Shown piece after piece: positions 4,957 through 6,743 of a stretch of 6,743 nucleotides of DNA. Source of the stretch: DATAYA01 sp036272815 (GTDB lineage Bacteria; Pseudomonadota; Alphaproteobacteria; Acetobacterales; Acetobacteraceae). Numbering within the stretch: the first letter of the stretch is position 1; every line of letters starts with the position of its first letter. Both the position numbers and the translations under genes were made by a program. The DNA lies in contig DATAYA010000257.1 of the NCBI GenBank assembly GCA_036272815.1, positions 1-6,743 of the forward strand, in the 5' to 3' direction. The notes under the pieces were generated by a model. It saw nothing but the letters and a program-made list of their open reading frames with translations. It was not told the DNA's origin and did no database searches.

Positions 4957-5600
4957 CAGCCGTGGCTGCCGCCCGCCGGCGCCAGCGACTTCGGGTCGAT
5001 ATAGGTGAAGAGGTCCTGCGGGAATGTGCCGCCGAGCTGCACGTCGAACAGGCTCACCGTCGTCTCCCGCCGCTGCGGATCGACCAGGATCCAGCGCCGC
5101 AGCGCCAGCGGCTGGTCGGCGAACACCAGCGACAGGTTGCCCTGGTCGGCGCGGCCGGTGCGGATCACGCTCACCTGGATCACGCCGGTGACGTGGTGGA
5201 AGGCGATGATCGTCGAGCCGCCGCCTTGCAGTCGCACGGTCGGTCCGAGCAGCAGGCCGAGCGGCGTCGAGCCGAGCGGGATGTTGGTGGTCTGGTCGAG
5301 GGCGCTGTCGTGGAATACCAGCATCCCGTGGCCGGCGACCAGCAGGAACGGGCTCGGCGGGTCGTACTGGAAGCGCATCCGCCCGGGCCGGTCGAGCCAG
5401 GCGGTGCCCTCGCTCTGCTGCCCGTTCGGTGCGATCTGCAGGAAGCGCGCCTTCAGCGTGTGGATGGAGTTGAGATACGCCGTGATCCGCGCGAGGTCGG
5501 CCTCGTCCTGCGGTGTGAGCGCGACCGGCGCCTGTGCGTGGGCCGCGAGCGGCGCAAGCGGAAGGAGGGCGAGGCCGGTGAGCAGCGCGCGTCGGTTCAT
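4956..5600 (-). CDS. lolA: Outer-membrane lipoprotein carrier protein LolA
   Basis: LolA is the periplasmic chaperone that accepts mature lipoproteins from the LolCDE transporter and delivers them to the outer membrane. From the ATG at 5600 the precursor is 214 residues. MNRRALLTGLALLPLAPLAA is a signal peptide with likely cleavage after AHA (residues 20-22); the RR pair recalls a Tat signal, but the full consensus is not present. The mature part follows the LolA fold: DLARITAYLNSIHTLKARF, QSEGTAWLDRPGRMRFQYD, PPSPFLLVAGHGMLVFHD, STPLGLLL, a TVSLFDVQLGG strand and the final LFTYIDPKS. The in-frame ATG at 5609 would add MRR only, and I prefer 5600 as the more typical signal-peptide start. Neither has a Shine-Dalgarno sequence, so initiation may depend on coupling or a short leader. 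It heads the minus-strand series with pgsA 24 nt behind, and a lipoprotein gene further along could be one of its clients. No LolB is in the window. Confidence 0.92.
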   Translation of the reverse strand: MNRRALLTGLALLPLAPLAAHAQAPVALTPQDEADLARITAYLNSIHTLKARFLQIAPNGQQSEGTAWLDRPGRMRFQYDPPSPFLLVAGHGMLVFHDSALDQTTNIPLGSTPLGLLLGPTVRLQGGGSTIIAFHHVTGVIQVSVIRTGRADQGNLSLVFADQPLALRRWILVDPQRRETTVSLFDVQLGGTFPQDLFTYIDPKSLAPAGGSHG

Positions 5601-5658
5601 GCGGCGCATGTGGCGACGCGGTGGCCGCGATGGAAGGCGGGTTTCCGCGCGTCAGGCT

Positions 5659-5686
5659 CTTGCGCCGGGGCCGCGATCCACATACT
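5659..5686 (+). promoter_or_regulatory. Candidate promoter for tRNA-Val
   Basis: CTTGCG at 5659-5664 and CATACT at 5681-5686 are 16 nt apart, resembling the alphaproteobacterial CTTG-type -35 and a four-of-six -10. Transcription would start near 5693, about 15 nt before the tRNA 5' end. A perfect 12-bp palindrome, CACCGGCCGGTG (5696-5707), abuts the first tRNA base and would lie in the trimmed leader. Position is the best support; the sequence match is moderate. Confidence 0.35.
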
Positions 5687-5707
5687 GATCCGGCGCACCG
5701 GCCGGTG

Positions 5708-5782
5708 GGGCGCGTAGCTCAGCGGTAGAGCACCGTGTTGACATCGCGGGGGCCACAGGTTCGATCCCTGTCGCGCCCACCA
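5708..5782 (+). tRNA. tRNA-Val (anticodon GAC)
   Basis: All arms fold. The acceptor stem is GGGCGCG/CGCGCCC (5708-5714 with 5772-5778), followed by discriminator A at 5779 and an encoded CCA (5780-5782). The D stem is GCTC/GAGC (5717-5720 with 5728-5731). The anticodon stem is CCGTG/CGCGG with one T-G pair, around the loop TTGACAT (5738-5744), giving anticodon GAC, which reads GUC and GUU valine codons. A 5-nt variable loop is followed by the T stem ACAGG/CCTGT with loop TTCGATC. The A discriminator agrees with valine identity. The gene diverges from lolA and ends 16 nt before the stop codon of the converging methyltransferase gene. There is no T-run terminator after it. Confidence 0.97.
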
Positions 5783-5798
5783 GCCGCCAGTCTCAAGC

Positions 5799-6515
5799 TC
5801 AATGTGCGGGCTTGCTGAACACGCCGATCATGTAGCCGTTATGCCAGTCGCTCGACTTGCCTTTGTAATCTGGATGGCTGTTGTCGAGCGACGTCCTCAC
5901 CTCGACGGCCCATTCGCGGCCTAGCCGAAGCTCGCGGAGTGCCGAGAGCGTGCCGTTGCGCACATCCGCCCAGTTCCAGTCATCGACGATGAGGACAAAT
6001 TCGTCGTCGAGTGCCGGCTGCGCGATCACCACACCGTCGCGCTGATCTTGAGCGGAGTGAGGCCCGTCGTACAGGTAGACGTTGAACTTTCCGATCTCTG
6101 CATAGCGAACGTCGCGGAAGTCGCGCTCGAGAAAGCTGAGTCTGGACTTGGCCTTGAACCGGGCGATGTTGGTGAAGAACGCGGCAGCGGGACCGCCGAA
6201 CTGGGACCAGTTGTCGATCGCCAGAGCCGAGACGGCGTTGCCGGACAGCGCTGCGCAAAGGGTCGACCCCGCCCAGCACCCGACTTCTAGATAGCGGGCG
6301 TCGGGCAGGGTTGAGATCAGGTTGTTGATGAACAAGCGATATTTCTGACCCGACATGCCCTCGATTGCTCGGGCGGCAGCATCGAGCGAGCCTTCACCCC
6401 GCCATGCGCGGTCGAAGGCGGCCTTGGCAAGCGCGGTCAGGGCGGAAGGCGCACTCTGCTCTACAAGGGCAACGTGGGCGAACGGAGCATCGCTCGTTGC
6501 AGCCTGTTGGTCCAT
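5799..6515 (-). CDS. Class I SAM-dependent methyltransferase
   Basis: This 238-residue cytoplasmic protein has a Rossmann-type methyltransferase core. Motif I is YLEVGCWAGSTL (75-86), which binds the SAM methionine moiety. The acidic residue ending strand two is D101 in LAIDNWSQFGG. Motif III/IV is FNVYLYDGPHSAQDQRDG (144-161), followed by EFVLIVDDWNWADVRNGT (172-189); D178/D179 and the neighbouring histidine and aspartates resemble the metal- or substrate-site arrangement of Methyltransf_24-type enzymes. The first 55 residues are helical and lack a signal peptide. The acceptor cannot be assigned; relatives with this DGPHS/DDWNW pattern are often found near polysaccharide or secondary-metabolite genes, from general knowledge. 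By hand count it is about 62% GC against roughly 70% in its neighbours, and it sits beside a tRNA 3' end, hinting at acquisition by transfer. The ATG at 6515 has only a distant G-rich stretch upstream. Confidence 0.85.
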   Translation of the reverse strand: MDQQAATSDAPFAHVALVEQSAPSALTALAKAAFDRAWRGEGSLDAAARAIEGMSGQKYRLFINNLISTLPDARYLEVGCWAGSTLCAALSGNAVSALAIDNWSQFGGPAAAFFTNIARFKAKSRLSFLERDFRDVRYAEIGKFNVYLYDGPHSAQDQRDGVVIAQPALDDEFVLIVDDWNWADVRNGTLSALRELRLGREWAVEVRTSLDNSHPDYKGKSSDWHNGYMIGVFSKPAH

Positions 6516-6570
6516 TCCGGATGCGCTCGCCCCCCGCGATCATGTCTTGCGAGAAGCGATCGTAAGAGGC

Positions 6571-6743
6571 TTACCCCGCCACGTCCACCACGACCCGCCC
6601 GCGAACCTGCCCCTTCAGGATCCGCCGGCCGTACTCCGGTAGATCCGCAAGCCCGATCACCTCGGTCATCGCGTCGAGCTTCGCCATCGGCAGCGTCCGC
6701 GCCAGCCGCTCCCAGGCATGCGCGCGCGGCTCCGGCGGGCACA
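6571..6743 (-). CDS. AcuI/YhdH-like zinc-free medium-chain oxidoreductase, C-terminal part
   Basis: Only the last 57 or so codons are in the window; the gene starts beyond the right edge. The visible tail runs CPPEPRAHAWERLARTLP, then AKLDAMTEVIGLADLPEY, and ends GRRILKGQVRGRVVVDVAG before TAA at 6573-6571. The R-x-x-AW-x-RLA element and an IL-x-GQ-x-RGR-x-VVDV ending are typical of the AcuI/YhdH branch of the medium-chain dehydrogenase superfamily. These are NADPH-dependent enzymes that reduce acrylyl-CoA or related enoyl substrates. The nucleotide-binding domain is out of view, so a general NADPH:quinone reductase remains possible. GC content returns to the high background level here, unlike the methyltransferase 55 nt downstream. 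The longest open frame in this stretch on the same strand is a different, arginine- and alanine-rich reading that I reject. Confidence 0.75.
   Translation of the reverse strand, partial: CPPEPRAHAWERLARTLPMAKLDAMTEVIGLADLPEYGRRILKGQVRGRVVVDVAG

Noticed and set aside
5783..5798. An attachment-site repeat of the tRNA 3' end within the window
   Set aside because: No second copy of the T-arm/acceptor sequence was found anywhere between the tRNA and the right edge.

Overview
The window is GC-rich (roughly 70% in most genes by eye) with strongly GC-biased third codon positions. It looks like an alphaproteobacterial chromosome. The tRNA-Val(GAC) sequence, the alphaproteobacterial 'GTGGATGGCCGGGTCAAGC...GGCCATGACGATG' palindromic repeats and a lolA/pgsA/mobB/moaD/moaE cluster together suggest Acetobacteraceae or a related Rhodospirillales lineage. 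That placement is inference; no taxonomic marker was compared.

Layout, left to right. Bases 1-517 hold no convincing complete gene: an inverted copy of a ~32-bp palindromic repeat (95-126), then a degenerate tandem array of the same element (199-366), then the leader of a small gene. A 93-residue three-helix membrane protein of unknown function lies at 518-799 (+). The 229-bp gap after it contains a weak, frameshifted coding-like trace. From 1029 to 5600 seven genes lie on the minus strand, read right to left: lolA, pgsA, mobB, a proline-rich outer-membrane lipoprotein, moaD, moaE and a PAPS-dependent-type sulfotransferase. A tRNA-Val(GAC) gene (5708-5782, +) diverges from lolA. Next come a class I SAM-dependent methyltransferase of visibly lower GC (5799-6515, -) and the last 57 codons of an AcuI/YhdH-type medium-chain oxidoreductase running off the right edge.

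How the genes work together. MoaD and MoaE are the two subunits of molybdopterin synthase, and MobB assists guanylation or handling of the molybdenum cofactor, so three of the seven genes serve Moco biosynthesis. PgsA makes phosphatidylglycerophosphate, and phosphatidylglycerol is the donor for lipoprotein acylation. LolA carries lipoproteins across the periplasm, and a lipoprotein gene sits in the same series. The cluster is therefore a mixture of envelope and cofactor functions. Spacing is tight in two blocks: lolA-pgsA-mobB (24-nt gap, then a 4-nt overlap) and lipoprotein-moaD-moaE (8- and 4-nt gaps). A 74-nt gap with two hairpins and a possible -10 box separates the blocks.

Most of the window is ordinary housekeeping sequence. 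I see no clear new system. The points most worth a second look are the repeat array, the low-GC methyltransferase beside the tRNA, the lipoprotein wedged between Moco genes, the use of moaD's diglycine codons as the moaE ribosome binding site, and the broken coding trace at 796-956.
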